Source: Parasegetibacter sp. NRK P23 (GTDB lineage Bacteria; Bacteroidota; Bacteroidia; Chitinophagales; Chitinophagaceae). Taken from it: a DNA stretch of 64,000 bases. The translations under genes were made by a program, and so were the position numbers. Under the pieces are notes generated by a model. The model ran no database searches and was not told the origin of the DNA. It saw only the letters and a program-made list of their open reading frames with translations. Every line of letters starts with the position of its first letter. The stretch's first letter is position 1. Positions 1 through 8,999 of the stretch are shown here, piece after piece. The DNA lies in assembly GCF_023721715.1 (NCBI RefSeq), contig NZ_JAMDLG010000001.1, forward strand, positions 2,023,784 to 2,087,783. The letters run 5' to 3'.

Positions 1-1
1 T

Positions 2-718
2 CTTCTGCTCATAGTTGCATTGGTTAGTATAAGTGCTAACGTTACGGCACAAACCACCGGCAACGGCCTCCAGATTACGCGCCTTACGGATAGCTTCCAT
101 ATTTATACCACCTACAACCTCTATAAGGGTGAAAAAGTACCGGCCAATGGCATGTACCTCGTTACCTCCGCAGGCGTGGTGCTGTTCGATACACCCTGGG
201 ATACTACGCAGTTTCAGCCGCTGCTGGACAGTATCCTGAGTAAACACGGCAAAAACGTAACGCATTGTATTGCGACCCATTTCCACGATGACCGTTCCGG
301 GGGACTGGAATTCTATCAAAAAAAGGGCATTAAAACCTATACCACCGTACAAACAGATAAACTCAGTAGAAAATACGGCCACAAAAGAGCGGAATTCCTG
401 TTGAAAAAAGATACCGTTTTCAACATCGGAAGCTATGCTTTCGAAACCTATTATCCCGGTGAGGGACATACGCCGGACAATATTGTCATCTGGTTCGGAA
501 AACAAAAGATATTGTACGGTGCCTGCCTGATAAAAAGTGTGGAAGATGAAGACCTGGGCTACCTCGGCGATGCCAATAGAAAAGAATATGCCACCACGAT
601 AAAGAACGTTCAGAAAAAATGCCGCCAACCCAGGTACGTGATTGTGGGACATGGCGATTGGACCAATGTAAAAGCGCTGGAACATACCCTGAAGATGGCA
701 GAGGCATTAAAGCAGTGA
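2..718 (+). CDS. Subclass B1 metallo-beta-lactamase, 5'-truncated by window edge
   Basis: Zinc hydrolase of the B1 metallo-beta-lactamase family, expected to open beta-lactam rings in the periplasm. The open frame runs off the left edge: the first visible codons give a hydrophobic stretch (LLLIVALVSISANVTAQ) that is the end of a signal peptide, so the true start lies outside the window and the TTG at 20 is not the start. Zinc ligands are all visible: HFHDD (HxHxD), the His of GEGHTPDN, the Cys of GACLIKS and the His of GHGDW. The LGYLGDAN segment is the usual B1 motif after the Cys ligand. Size and motifs resemble the chromosomal BlaB-type enzymes of Bacteroidota; substrate range cannot be read from sequence. 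The next gene is 64 nt downstream on the same strand. Confidence 0.9.
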   Translation, partial: LLLIVALVSISANVTAQTTGNGLQITRLTDSFHIYTTYNLYKGEKVPANGMYLVTSAGVVLFDTPWDTTQFQPLLDSILSKHGKNVTHCIATHFHDDRSGGLEFYQKKGIKTYTTVQTDKLSRKYGHKRAEFLLKKDTVFNIGSYAFETYYPGEGHTPDNIVIWFGKQKILYGACLIKSVEDEDLGYLGDANRKEYATTIKNVQKKCRQPRYVIVGHGDWTNVKALEHTLKMAEALKQ

Positions 719-782
719 ACAAAAAGTCCCCTTTCCGGTTAAATATCCAGCAAGCATTTCAACCGCTTAACCGGGATACTTT

Positions 783-1064
783 ATGCACCTTGAACTTACC
801 ATCGAAGAAAAAGACAGGATCATAGAAATGGCCTGGGAAGACAGAACGCCATTTGAAGCCATTCACCACCAGTTCGGACTACCGGAAAAGGAAGTAGTGG
901 CGCTTATGCGGAAAGAATTGAAACGCAGTTCCTTTGAACGGTGGAGAAAACGCGTGCACCAGGGTATAAGCATCAAACACCTCCACAAAAGGCCAGGATC
1001 AGTTACCCGCTTTAAATCGGCGATGCAAAGAACAATCACCGGAAATAAGATTTCAAAAAGATAA
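783..1064 (+). CDS. DUF2805 / TIGR03643 family small protein
   Basis: A 93-residue basic protein starting MHLELTIEEKDRIIEMAWEDR, recognised as the DUF2805 (TIGR03643) family. Its predicted helices (residues 5-55: a helix, then FGLPEKEVVALMRKEL) look like a helix-turn-helix fold, and the C-terminus is rich in Lys and Arg, so nucleic-acid binding is possible but unproven. The family often sits beside photolyase/cryptochrome genes, which is the case here: flavin reductase and the photolyase-related gene follow on the same strand. Function is not established. The ATG start is the first in frame. Confidence 0.8.
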   Translation: MHLELTIEEKDRIIEMAWEDRTPFEAIHHQFGLPEKEVVALMRKELKRSSFERWRKRVHQGISIKHLHKRPGSVTRFKSAMQRTITGNKISKR

Positions 1065-1108
1065 AGTATCTAAGGCATTCCGCTTCATTCATACCATCCT
1101 CACCTACA

Positions 1109-1717
1109 ATGATCATTTCCTCCAACGAACTTATCGCGCTTGAAAGAAGGTTCAGGGCCAATTTCATCAACTCCCTGGGCGGCTTTAAAAGTGTCGCGCT
1201 TATTGGTTCCCGAAGCGCCAGGGGCAATAATAACCTGGCCGTTTTCAGCAGTCTGTTTCACCTCGGCGCCGATCCGGCGTTGTGCGGCATTATTGTGCGG
1301 CCCAACCCGGAAGCGGAAAATACACTTGGGAACATTATGCATTCCAGGCATTATACCATTAATCACATCACTGAAGATTTCGTGCAACAAGCGCACCAAA
1401 CCAGTGCGAAATATGAACACGGGCAAAGCGAATTTGACGCGGTGGGCCTGACGCCAGAATTTGAACCAGGCGTTAACGCGCCCTTCGTAAAGGAAAGCCG
1501 GATCCGTTTCGCCTGCGAACTGGTGCAGCGCATGGATATAACATTGAACGGTACGTTCCTGCTCATCGGTAAAATCATCCACATCTTGGTTCCCGATGAA
1601 GTGGTGGGAGAAGACGGATTCATTGACTTGGAAAAAGCGGGCACCATCACCACCAGCGGGCTGGACAGCTACCACACCACCAACAGGATCGCCCGGCTGG
1701 CATATGCAAAGCCTTAA
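1109..1717 (+). CDS. Flavin reductase-like (flavoredoxin) FMN-binding protein
   Basis: A 202-residue protein of the flavin-reductase-like, FMN-binding split-barrel family. The N-terminal SVALIGSRSARGNNNLAVFSSLFHLGADP and the following CGIIVRPNP segment match the FMN-binding strand and loop pattern of this family; SLFHLGADPALCGI is the typical core. It may supply reduced flavin or act as a flavoredoxin. It lies 44 nt after the DUF2805 gene and its end is 22 nt before the start chosen for the photolyase-related gene, so the three are probably one transcript. Physical coupling to the FAD protein next door is an inference from position. Confidence 0.85.
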   Translation: MIISSNELIALERRFRANFINSLGGFKSVALIGSRSARGNNNLAVFSSLFHLGADPALCGIIVRPNPEAENTLGNIMHSRHYTINHITEDFVQQAHQTSAKYEHGQSEFDAVGLTPEFEPGVNAPFVKESRIRFACELVQRMDITLNGTFLLIGKIIHILVPDEVVGEDGFIDLEKAGTITTSGLDSYHTTNRIARLAYAKP

Positions 1718-1739
1718 ACAAAAAACGATTGTCGTAGCA

Positions 1740-2855
1740 ATGGACCACTTCCCCACCAACTATACCGACATATTGAAAATCCTCGACGCCATTGATCCGG
1801 TGGCCTACGGGAAAACAAGGAATTATCTTTCCGGAAAAGTAACGCGGTTATCGCCCTATATTTCCCGTGGGGTCATTTCCACGAAGCTGGTGGCCGAAAA
1901 ACTACTCGCCCGCGGATGTAGCTTTCCTGAAATTGAAATACTGCTGAAAGAACTTGCCTGGCGCGATTACTTCCAGCAGGTATGGATAGCACTTGGTGAC
2001 AACATTGATACCGATATCAGACAACCTCAACCCGCTGTGCGGAACCATGGAATGCCGCTTATGATTACAATGGCCAACACCGGGATCGCAGCCCTTGACG
2101 AGGGCATAAAGGCATTGTATGAAACAGGCTATATGCACAACCACCTGCGCATGTACGTGTCATCCCTTGCCTGCAATATCGCGGGCAGCCATTGGCAAAC
2201 GCCCGCCCGCTGGATGTATTACCACCTGCTGGATGCCGACCACGCCAGCAATACACTGAGCTGGCAATGGGTGGCCGGAAGTTTCAGTGCTAAAAAATAT
2301 TTCGCCAACCAGGAAAACATTAATAAATACTGCGGTACCATGCAAAACGGTACACTACTGGATGTTTCTTATGAGGAATTGAATCACCTGTCCATAGATA
2401 TACCTGCTGCGGAAGATTTTCAGCTTCCGCCCACCGTACTGCCCGAAACGCCGGGCGTACTACTCAACCATGAACTTCCCACCTATATCTATAACTTTTA
2501 CAACCTCGATCCCGCCTGGGGAACAGCGGAACCCGCCAACCGGATATTATTGCTGGAACCGTCTTTTTTCGAGCGCTACCCGGTAAGCGCGAAAACCATG
2601 GAATTTATATTGGAACTGGCGAAAAATATTGAAGGCATCAAGGTATTCAGCGGGGAATTTAACGCCTTAGGCAAGATGGGCAATGTAAGGGGATTTCAGT
2701 ACAAAGAACACCCCACCACCCGGCATTACAACGGCACGGTGCATCCCCGAGACTGGCTATTCCCCAAAACCACCGGTTATTTCCCCTCCTTTTTCAGCTT
2801 CTGGAACAAGTGCGATAAAAAAGAATACGGGTATAGCAAACGGGCCGGGGCTTAA
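1740..2855 (+). CDS. Photolyase/cryptochrome-related FAD-binding protein
   Basis: A 371-residue protein carrying the FAD-binding helical domain of the photolyase/cryptochrome superfamily at its N-terminus (residues about 20-235). Diagnostic segments are TRLSPYISRG near residue 40, ELAWRDYFQQVW near 75, and the FAD-site block from MHNHLRMYVSS through DADHASNTLSWQWVAGS. The usual N-terminal alpha/beta antenna domain is absent. Instead a Rossmann-like segment (ILLLEPSFFERYP onward, about 265-360) follows, suggesting a permuted order. ATG at 1740 is chosen over the ATG at 1704, which would overlap the upstream gene by 14 nt, because MDHFPTNYTDILKILDAIDP is where family similarity appears to begin. 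DNA repair or light sensing cannot be decided here. Confidence 0.82.
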   Translation: MDHFPTNYTDILKILDAIDPVAYGKTRNYLSGKVTRLSPYISRGVISTKLVAEKLLARGCSFPEIEILLKELAWRDYFQQVWIALGDNIDTDIRQPQPAVRNHGMPLMITMANTGIAALDEGIKALYETGYMHNHLRMYVSSLACNIAGSHWQTPARWMYYHLLDADHASNTLSWQWVAGSFSAKKYFANQENINKYCGTMQNGTLLDVSYEELNHLSIDIPAAEDFQLPPTVLPETPGVLLNHELPTYIYNFYNLDPAWGTAEPANRILLLEPSFFERYPVSAKTMEFILELAKNIEGIKVFSGEFNALGKMGNVRGFQYKEHPTTRHYNGTVHPRDWLFPKTTGYFPSFFSFWNKCDKKEYGYSKRAGA

Positions 2856-2919
2856 AATCATGGCCGCACAGCCTAACATTTCCGGCACTGAACGGTTATA
2901 CACTAAGTAAACAGGTCGT

Positions 2920-4365
2920 ATGCACATTCTTGTTACCGGCTCCAATGGCTACATCGGGCAAAGACTCATCCCCGTATTGCTGGAACAGCAGTACCGCCTT
3001 ACCTGTTGCGTGCGCAGCAGGCAAAGGTTCGAAGCCGGTTATAACGGCGGCGAAATTCAGGTGCTGGAAGTGGATTTTTCCGGTGATATTTCCCCCCTGA
3101 AATTCCCTGCCGATATTGATGTGGCTTTCTACCTAGTGCATTCCATGCGGGAAGGCGCTGATTTTGAGGCGGCCGAACAACGCGCGGCCAAGGCTTTCTT
3201 GGAACTTGTGGAAGGCACGCAATGCAAACAGGTGATTTACCTGAGCGGCATCGTAAACGCGGATCAGTTGTCGAAGCACCTTTCTTCCCGTTTCGCGGTA
3301 GAAAACATCCTGCGTTCGGGCCGGATCCCGGTAACCGTATTGCGTGCCGGTATTATTGTAGGTTCCGGCAGCTCCTCCTTCGAAATCATCCGCGACCTGG
3401 TGGAGAAGTTACCGGTGATGATTACCCCAAAATGGCTCCGCACGAAATGCCAGCCCCTGGCCATCCGGAACGCGATCGCCTTCCTCACCGGCGTAATCAT
3501 GGACAGCGAATCATTCAACAAAGATTACGATATCGGTGGCCCGGAAATACTCACGTACAAGCAAATGCTGGAGCAATTCGCCGAAGTGCGCGGACTGAAG
3601 CGCCATATTTTCACGTTGCCGGTAATGACACCGCGCCTCTCCAGCTACTGGCTCTATTTCGTCACCTCCACCTCCTACCCGCTTGCCGTGAACCTCGTGA
3701 ACAGCATGAAGGTAGATGTAACCTGCCGCCCCAATAACCTGGCGGAGCGCCTGGGTATTGCGTTGCTTTCTTACAAACAGGCAGTGGAAATGGCGTTTCA
3801 GAAGATTGAACAAAACGAGGTGATCAGCAGTTGGAAGGATGCGTTCAGCGCCTTTAATACAAGCCCCGTCATCATCAACAACATTGAGGTGCCGGTTTTC
3901 GGGTGTTTTAAAGATACCCGCCACCGCGAGATCAGCGGCGACCCCGACCAAGTGCTGGGTAAGATATGGCGCATCGGCGGCGAACAGGGCTGGTATTACG
4001 GCAACAGCCTCTGGAAGCTGCGTGGTTTCATCGACAAAGCTTTTGGTGGCGTAGGACTGCGCCGGGGACGCACCAGCGCATTACAGATTGAGCGGGGCGA
4101 TGCGCTCGATTTCTGGCGCGTTATCATTGCCGATAAAATCAATCGCAGGCTGCTGCTGTATGCAGAAATGAAACTCCCGGGAGAAGCCTGGCTGGAGTTT
4201 CAGATCATGGAAAAAGAAAAAAGATACTACCTGTTCCAAACCGCCACGTTCAGGCCGAAGGGTTTGCTCGGCAGGTTATACTGGTACAGTGTACTCCCTT
4301 TTCACTACTTCATTTTTAATGGGATGATCCGCGAACTGGTAAAACAGGAACCGGAGGAAGCCTGA
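2920..4365 (+). CDS. SDR-type NAD(P)-binding oxidoreductase with C-terminal DUF2867
   Basis: A 481-residue two-domain protein. Residues 1 to about 300 are an extended/atypical short-chain dehydrogenase fold: the dinucleotide loop is TGSNGYIGQRL at residues 6-16, followed by DVAFYLVHSM and YLSGIV in the usual strand positions. Residues about 320-475 match DUF2867, a beta-rich domain with similarity to the START/Bet v1-like fold; GGEQGWYYGNSLWKLRGFID is characteristic. The physiological substrate is unknown. It follows the photolyase-related gene by 64 nt and often accompanies such genes in Bacteroidota, so it is best read as the last member of the 783-4365 set. Confidence 0.85.
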   Translation: MHILVTGSNGYIGQRLIPVLLEQQYRLTCCVRSRQRFEAGYNGGEIQVLEVDFSGDISPLKFPADIDVAFYLVHSMREGADFEAAEQRAAKAFLELVEGTQCKQVIYLSGIVNADQLSKHLSSRFAVENILRSGRIPVTVLRAGIIVGSGSSSFEIIRDLVEKLPVMITPKWLRTKCQPLAIRNAIAFLTGVIMDSESFNKDYDIGGPEILTYKQMLEQFAEVRGLKRHIFTLPVMTPRLSSYWLYFVTSTSYPLAVNLVNSMKVDVTCRPNNLAERLGIALLSYKQAVEMAFQKIEQNEVISSWKDAFSAFNTSPVIINNIEVPVFGCFKDTRHREISGDPDQVLGKIWRIGGEQGWYYGNSLWKLRGFIDKAFGGVGLRRGRTSALQIERGDALDFWRVIIADKINRRLLLYAEMKLPGEAWLEFQIMEKEKRYYLFQTATFRPKGLLGRLYWYSVLPFHYFIFNGMIRELVKQEPEEA

Positions 4366-4430
4366 TTTTCGGCAGCTATAAATTTTTATATTCGTAGCGC
4401 TTGAACAGTGCGAATCAATATAAGCCAACT

Positions 4431-7400
4431 ATGCATGAAGCCGAACGCGTCCGGGCCTTACGCGGATACAAAATACTGGATACGCTTCCGGAAGCGTCTT
4501 TCGACCGCATCACCCGGCTGGCGGCACTGGTCTGTGGTACGCCCATTTCCTTGGTATCATTGATAGATGAAAAACGGCAATGGATTAAATCGGGTACCGG
4601 ACTTGATGTGAAAGAAACGTCGCGGGAAGTGGCTTTTTGCCAGTACGCCATCCTCGACCACCATATCATGGAGGTGCCGGACGCGCGTACGGATGACCGC
4701 TTCAGCAGCAATGAGATGGTGTTGAATGAACCTGGCATCAGGTTCTACGCGGGTCAGCCCCTTATTGATCCGAACGGTTATGCGCTGGGCACCTTATGTG
4801 TATTGGGGCCTGAACCCGGTCACCTGCGGCCCGATCAGAAAGAAGCGTTGAAACTCCTGGCGGAAGAAGTAATGGACCTGATTGTGGAACGTCGGCAGAA
4901 AGAAGAATTCAGGCACTTCGAAATGTTGTTCCGCCTTTCCAACGACCTGTTGTGCATTGCCGGAACCGATGGTTTCTTTAAAAGAGTGAACCCCGCGTTT
5001 ACGGTGATATTGGGCTGGGATGAAAGGACTTTGCTGAACACCTCTTTTTTTGAACTCGTACACCCGAACGACCTGAACGCTACACAGGCGGAGCTCGTTA
5101 AACTGGCGGCCGGAGAACCCACGGTGAATTTTCAGCACCGGTTCCGGCGTGAAGACGGGGAATACCGCTGGCTGCAGTGGGTGGCCACTCCCGAGCCGGA
5201 AACCGGCTACCTGTTCGCCATTGCGAGAGACATTACCCAGGAAAAAGAAAGGGCAGCGAAACTGGCTGAAAGCGAAGGAAAATTGCGCGCATTTTTCGAA
5301 AACTCCCAGGGGTTGATGTGTACACACGACCTGGAAGGCCGTTTTCTTTCCGTCAATACAGCTGGCGCCCGCATCCTGGGTTATACGCCTGAAGAAATCC
5401 TGCCATATACCCTATTCGATATTATCCCGGCGGAAAGGCACCCTAACGTTCACGCCTACCTGGAGGAAATAAAACGATCAGGATACGCCAGTGGCCAGAT
5501 GATCACCCTGCACAAAAACGGCACTCCCAAAATATGGCTGTTCAATAATATACTGGAATGGGGCCACGGTGCAGCGCCATATGTTATAGGCAATGCGGTG
5601 GACATCACTGAGCGGGCCGCTTTGGAAGAAAGCCTGCGCGTAACCCGGCTGATGCTGGAACAAACCAGTGAAGTGGCCCGTGTGGGTGGATGGGAAATTG
5701 ACCTGGTACAACAGAAACCGATCTGGTCTAAGGTCACAAAAGAAATCCACGCCGTTCCGGATGACTATGAACCCGATCTTAGCACCGCCATCAATTTTTA
5801 TAAAGAAGGGGAAAGCAGGACGCGCATTTCCGCCGCGGTGGTGAAGGCCATGCGGGACGGAACACCCTGGGATATGGAGCTGCAACTGACCGACGCGAAA
5901 GGGAAAGACATCTGGGTAAGGGCGATGGGACGGGTGGAAATGGAACAGGGCGTTTGCAAAAGGCTGTACGGTACCTTCCAGGATATCGATTCCGCGAAAC
6001 GTGCTGACCTGGAAATACGCCGTTCTCAAAAACAACTCAACGATTTGTTGAACGCCGCTTCAGAAGTAAGCATCATCGCCACCGATCCGAACGGACTGAT
6101 CACCGTGTTCAACACCGGAGCCGAAAACATGCTCGGGTACACCAGTGAAGAAATGGTAGGCATCCACACTCCCGCTATCTTCCACGATCCTGCTGAAGTG
6201 CTGCAGCGCGGCCGCGAACTCACCGAAAAACTGGGGCAGCCGGTGGAAGGCCTGAGCGTTTTTGTTACTGTTGCCAAGGACCAGGGATCTGAAAACAGGG
6301 ATTGGACCTATATCAGGAAAAATGGTGAAAGAAGAACCGTGTCTCTTGTGGCTACCGCTATCCGCGACCATGACGGTGAGATCACCGGTTACCTCGGCGT
6401 GGCCATCGACATCACGGATAAGAGGATCATTCAAAATGCGCTGATCAACGAAAAAAGCCGGCTCGCCTCCTTTGTGGAACATACCCCGGCGGCAGTGGCC
6501 ATGGTGGATGAAAACATGACACTTATCGCGGTAAGTAAAAGGTGGAAGGAAGATTATCACCTGGCTGGAAAAGAAGTAGTGGGGATGTCTTACTATGAAG
6601 TTTTCCCGGACCTCTCACAAGACCGGAAAGACAGGCACCAAAGGATATTGGCAGGGGCGGTGGAAAGAAAAGAAGAAGATGTGTACCGGCTGAAAGCTGA
6701 CACCGAGGACCAGTATGTAACCTGGGAAATGCGTCCCTGGTACACCCATGATGGCAAAGTGGGCGGTATGATGCTGTTCACCCAGAACATCACCGCCATG
6801 GTCAAACAGCGGGAAGAACTCAAGCTTGCCAAAGAGCAGGCGGAACAGGCGAACGTAGCCAAATCAGAATTCCTGGCCAACATGAGCCACGAAATCAGAA
6901 CGCCGCTCAATGGGGTGATCGGCTTCACCGACCTGGTGTTAAAAACCCCGCTCAGTGAAACCCAGCGGCAATATGTTTCCATCATCAACCAATCGGGTAA
7001 CGCGCTCCTCAGTACCATCAACGATATCCTCGATTTCTCCAAGATAGAAGCCGGCCGCCTTGAACTGGACATCGAAAAATGCGATCTCTACGAACTGTGC
7101 GGCCAGGCCAGCGACATCATCACCTACCAGGTGCAGTACAAAGGCCTTGAAATGCTCCTCAACATCGGAACCGATCTGCCAAGGTTCATTTACGCCGATG
7201 CCATCCGCCTGAAACAGGTACTGGTGAACCTGCTCAGCAACGCGGCCAAATTCACGGAAAAAGGAGAAATAGAACTGAAGATCATGGACATGGGTGGCAA
7301 CAACAACGAACGTACCATCCGCTTCGCCGTCCGGGACACCGGGATAGGCATCAAACCCGACAGACAGCACAAAATATTCGACGCGTTCACCCAGGAAGAC

Positions 7401-8747
7401 AGTTCCACCACCAAAAGATATGGCGGAACAGGACTCGGCCTCACCATCGCCAACAAGTTGCTTGCGCTGATGAACAGCAGACTGCAACTGGAAAGCAAAC
7501 CCGGAAAGGGAAGCACGTTCTTCTTCGACATCCTTTTCAGGGCCGAACAGGGCGAATCCATTGAATGGACAGGCATCGAAAACATCAGGAATGTATTGGT
7601 GGTGGACGACAACGAACACAACCGCCTGATCGTTTCCCGGATGCTCGCGCTCAAACAAATGAAAGTAACCGAGGCCTCCAATGGATTTGAAGCGCTCCAA
7701 CTGCTCGCCAAAGGACAACAGTTCGACGTAATACTCATGGATTACCACATGCCTTATATGGATGGCCTGGAAACAGTGCGTAAAATCAGAGAAAGTTTCT
7801 TCCCCACATTCGATGAACTCCCCATCACCTTGTTGCACAGCTCTTCAGACGATGAAAGTATCCACCAATGGTGCAAAGAGCTGGACATCAGAAAAAAGTT
7901 GATTAAGCCCATTAAACTACAAGACCTCTACGGTATGCTTTCCCGGTTACGGACAAACGAAAACACCCAGGCAGCGGCACCTGAAAAAGAAATGGCACAC
8001 ACCGGCGTAAGCGGCGCCATTCTGATTGCGGAAGACAATTCCGTGAACATGCTTCTGGCCAGAACAATTATACGCGGCATCGCGCCTTCAGCCACCATTC
8101 TGGAAGCTACTGATGGGGCGCAGGCCGTGGCCATCTGCAGGAACAAATTACCTGATCTTATACTTATGGATGTGCAGATGCCCGTGATGAACGGGTATGA
8201 TGCCACCGCGCAGATCCGGAACCTGGAATATGGCAACCTCGTACCCATCATCGCACTAACGGCCGGTAACGTTAAAGGGGAAAAAGAAAAATGTCTGGCC
8301 GCAGGCATGAACGATTTCCTGGTAAAACCCATTATCGCCGATACCATCGCCAGTGTGGTCAACAAATGGTTGTACCACCAGGAGGGCCCGGAAATTGAAA
8401 CCGCGGATACTCCTTCCGCTGAACAGCATTTTGACCCTCAAATGCTCCATTCTTACATCGGGGACGACCCGGTTGCGCTGGCGGAAACACTGGATGCGGC
8501 AAAACGTGAGTTGGAAAAATCTTTACGCGCCATTGAACATTTAGCAGCTTACCCCAACGTTGAAAGCGCGAAGGAAATCGGGCATAAACTTTACGGAACG
8601 GCGTCCTCCACCGGCATGAACCACCTCGCGCAACTGGCGGGTGATTTAGAGCGCATGGGAGCGCAAAAACCGGAAAACATAACAGATCTCTGCGCAGCAA
8701 CCATTAAAGAAATCAAGCTTGTTTTAAAAATGATACAGCAACATTGA
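4431..8747 (+). CDS. Hybrid sensor histidine kinase: GAF, five PAS, HisKA, HATPase, two REC, HPt
   Basis: A 1438-residue cytoplasmic phosphorelay protein; no membrane segment is visible. Order (approximate): GAF 15-155; PAS domains 160-275, 277-397, 398-525, 526-670 and 671-798; HisKA with phospho-acceptor His at residue 820 in FLANMSHEIRTPLNG; HATPase 920-1040 with GTGLGLTIA; receiver 1 with Asp 1104 in ILMDYHMP; receiver 2 with Asp 1247 in ILMDVQMP; HPt with His 1385 in IGHKLYGTASS. A complete His-Asp-His relay is thus in one chain, with a second Asp. Start: ATG 4431 is preferred over the TTG at 4401 because a promoter-like TATATTCG at 4387-4394 would place transcription start near the TTG. 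Ligand is unknown. It is probably a separate transcript from the SDR gene 65 nt upstream. Confidence 0.93.
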   Translation: MHEAERVRALRGYKILDTLPEASFDRITRLAALVCGTPISLVSLIDEKRQWIKSGTGLDVKETSREVAFCQYAILDHHIMEVPDARTDDRFSSNEMVLNEPGIRFYAGQPLIDPNGYALGTLCVLGPEPGHLRPDQKEALKLLAEEVMDLIVERRQKEEFRHFEMLFRLSNDLLCIAGTDGFFKRVNPAFTVILGWDERTLLNTSFFELVHPNDLNATQAELVKLAAGEPTVNFQHRFRREDGEYRWLQWVATPEPETGYLFAIARDITQEKERAAKLAESEGKLRAFFENSQGLMCTHDLEGRFLSVNTAGARILGYTPEEILPYTLFDIIPAERHPNVHAYLEEIKRSGYASGQMITLHKNGTPKIWLFNNILEWGHGAAPYVIGNAVDITERAALEESLRVTRLMLEQTSEVARVGGWEIDLVQQKPIWSKVTKEIHAVPDDYEPDLSTAINFYKEGESRTRISAAVVKAMRDGTPWDMELQLTDAKGKDIWVRAMGRVEMEQGVCKRLYGTFQDIDSAKRADLEIRRSQKQLNDLLNAASEVSIIATDPNGLITVFNTGAENMLGYTSEEMVGIHTPAIFHDPAEVLQRGRELTEKLGQPVEGLSVFVTVAKDQGSENRDWTYIRKNGERRTVSLVATAIRDHDGEITGYLGVAIDITDKRIIQNALINEKSRLASFVEHTPAAVAMVDENMTLIAVSKRWKEDYHLAGKEVVGMSYYEVFPDLSQDRKDRHQRILAGAVERKEEDVYRLKADTEDQYVTWEMRPWYTHDGKVGGMMLFTQNITAMVKQREELKLAKEQAEQANVAKSEFLANMSHEIRTPLNGVIGFTDLVLKTPLSETQRQYVSIINQSGNALLSTINDILDFSKIEAGRLELDIEKCDLYELCGQASDIITYQVQYKGLEMLLNIGTDLPRFIYADAIRLKQVLVNLLSNAAKFTEKGEIELKIMDMGGNNNERTIRFAVRDTGIGIKPDRQHKIFDAFTQEDSSTTKRYGGTGLGLTIANKLLALMNSRLQLESKPGKGSTFFFDILFRAEQGESIEWTGIENIRNVLVVDDNEHNRLIVSRMLALKQMKVTEASNGFEALQLLAKGQQFDVILMDYHMPYMDGLETVRKIRESFFPTFDELPITLLHSSSDDESIHQWCKELDIRKKLIKPIKLQDLYGMLSRLRTNENTQAAAPEKEMAHTGVSGAILIAEDNSVNMLLARTIIRGIAPSATILEATDGAQAVAICRNKLPDLILMDVQMPVMNGYDATAQIRNLEYGNLVPIIALTAGNVKGEKEKCLAAGMNDFLVKPIIADTIASVVNKWLYHQEGPEIETADTPSAEQHFDPQMLHSYIGDDPVALAETLDAAKRELEKSLRAIEHLAAYPNVESAKEIGHKLYGTASSTGMNHLAQLAGDLERMGAQKPENITDLCAATIKEIKLVLKMIQQH

Positions 8748-8863
8748 GGCTTTGTATCTGTCATTATCCCCCAAAAAACCGGAATAACGCATGGTTCTTC
8801 GGGAATAGCTAAAAAAATTTTACTTTTAAAACTCAGACAAAAAAGAATAAAGTCCTTAAACAA

Positions 8864-8998
8864 ATGCACACAAAAGAAATGTCGGAATTAACCGCTCTGG
8901 AATTTGGTAAACAGTTCCTGTTTTTCCCGCGCTGTTGGATGAACACGAAAAACTACCTGGTTGTAAAAAAAGAATTCAAATCCAGTAATACCAACTAA
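8864..8998 (+). CDS. Possible small ORF coupled to the DUF3667 gene
   Basis: A 44-codon open frame (begins MHTKEMSELTALEFGK, ends KSSNTN) whose TAA stop lies one base before the ATG of the DUF3667 gene. The tight junction suggests translational coupling, and a promoter-like TACTTTTA sits at 8821-8828. The residue mix is protein-like (FLFFPRCWMNTKNYLVV) but I recognise no family. It may be a real small protein, a leader ORF setting translation of the membrane protein, or chance. Confidence 0.4.
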   Translation: MHTKEMSELTALEFGKQFLFFPRCWMNTKNYLVVKKEFKSSNTN

Positions 8999-8999
8999 A

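Noticed and set aside
6939-7838. Minus-strand open frame of 299 codons
   Set aside because: Antisense of the HisKA/HATPase part of the hybrid kinase.
8748-8800. CCGGAA...TTCTTCGG near-palindrome after the hybrid kinase
   Set aside because: Stem is interrupted and no T-run follows.
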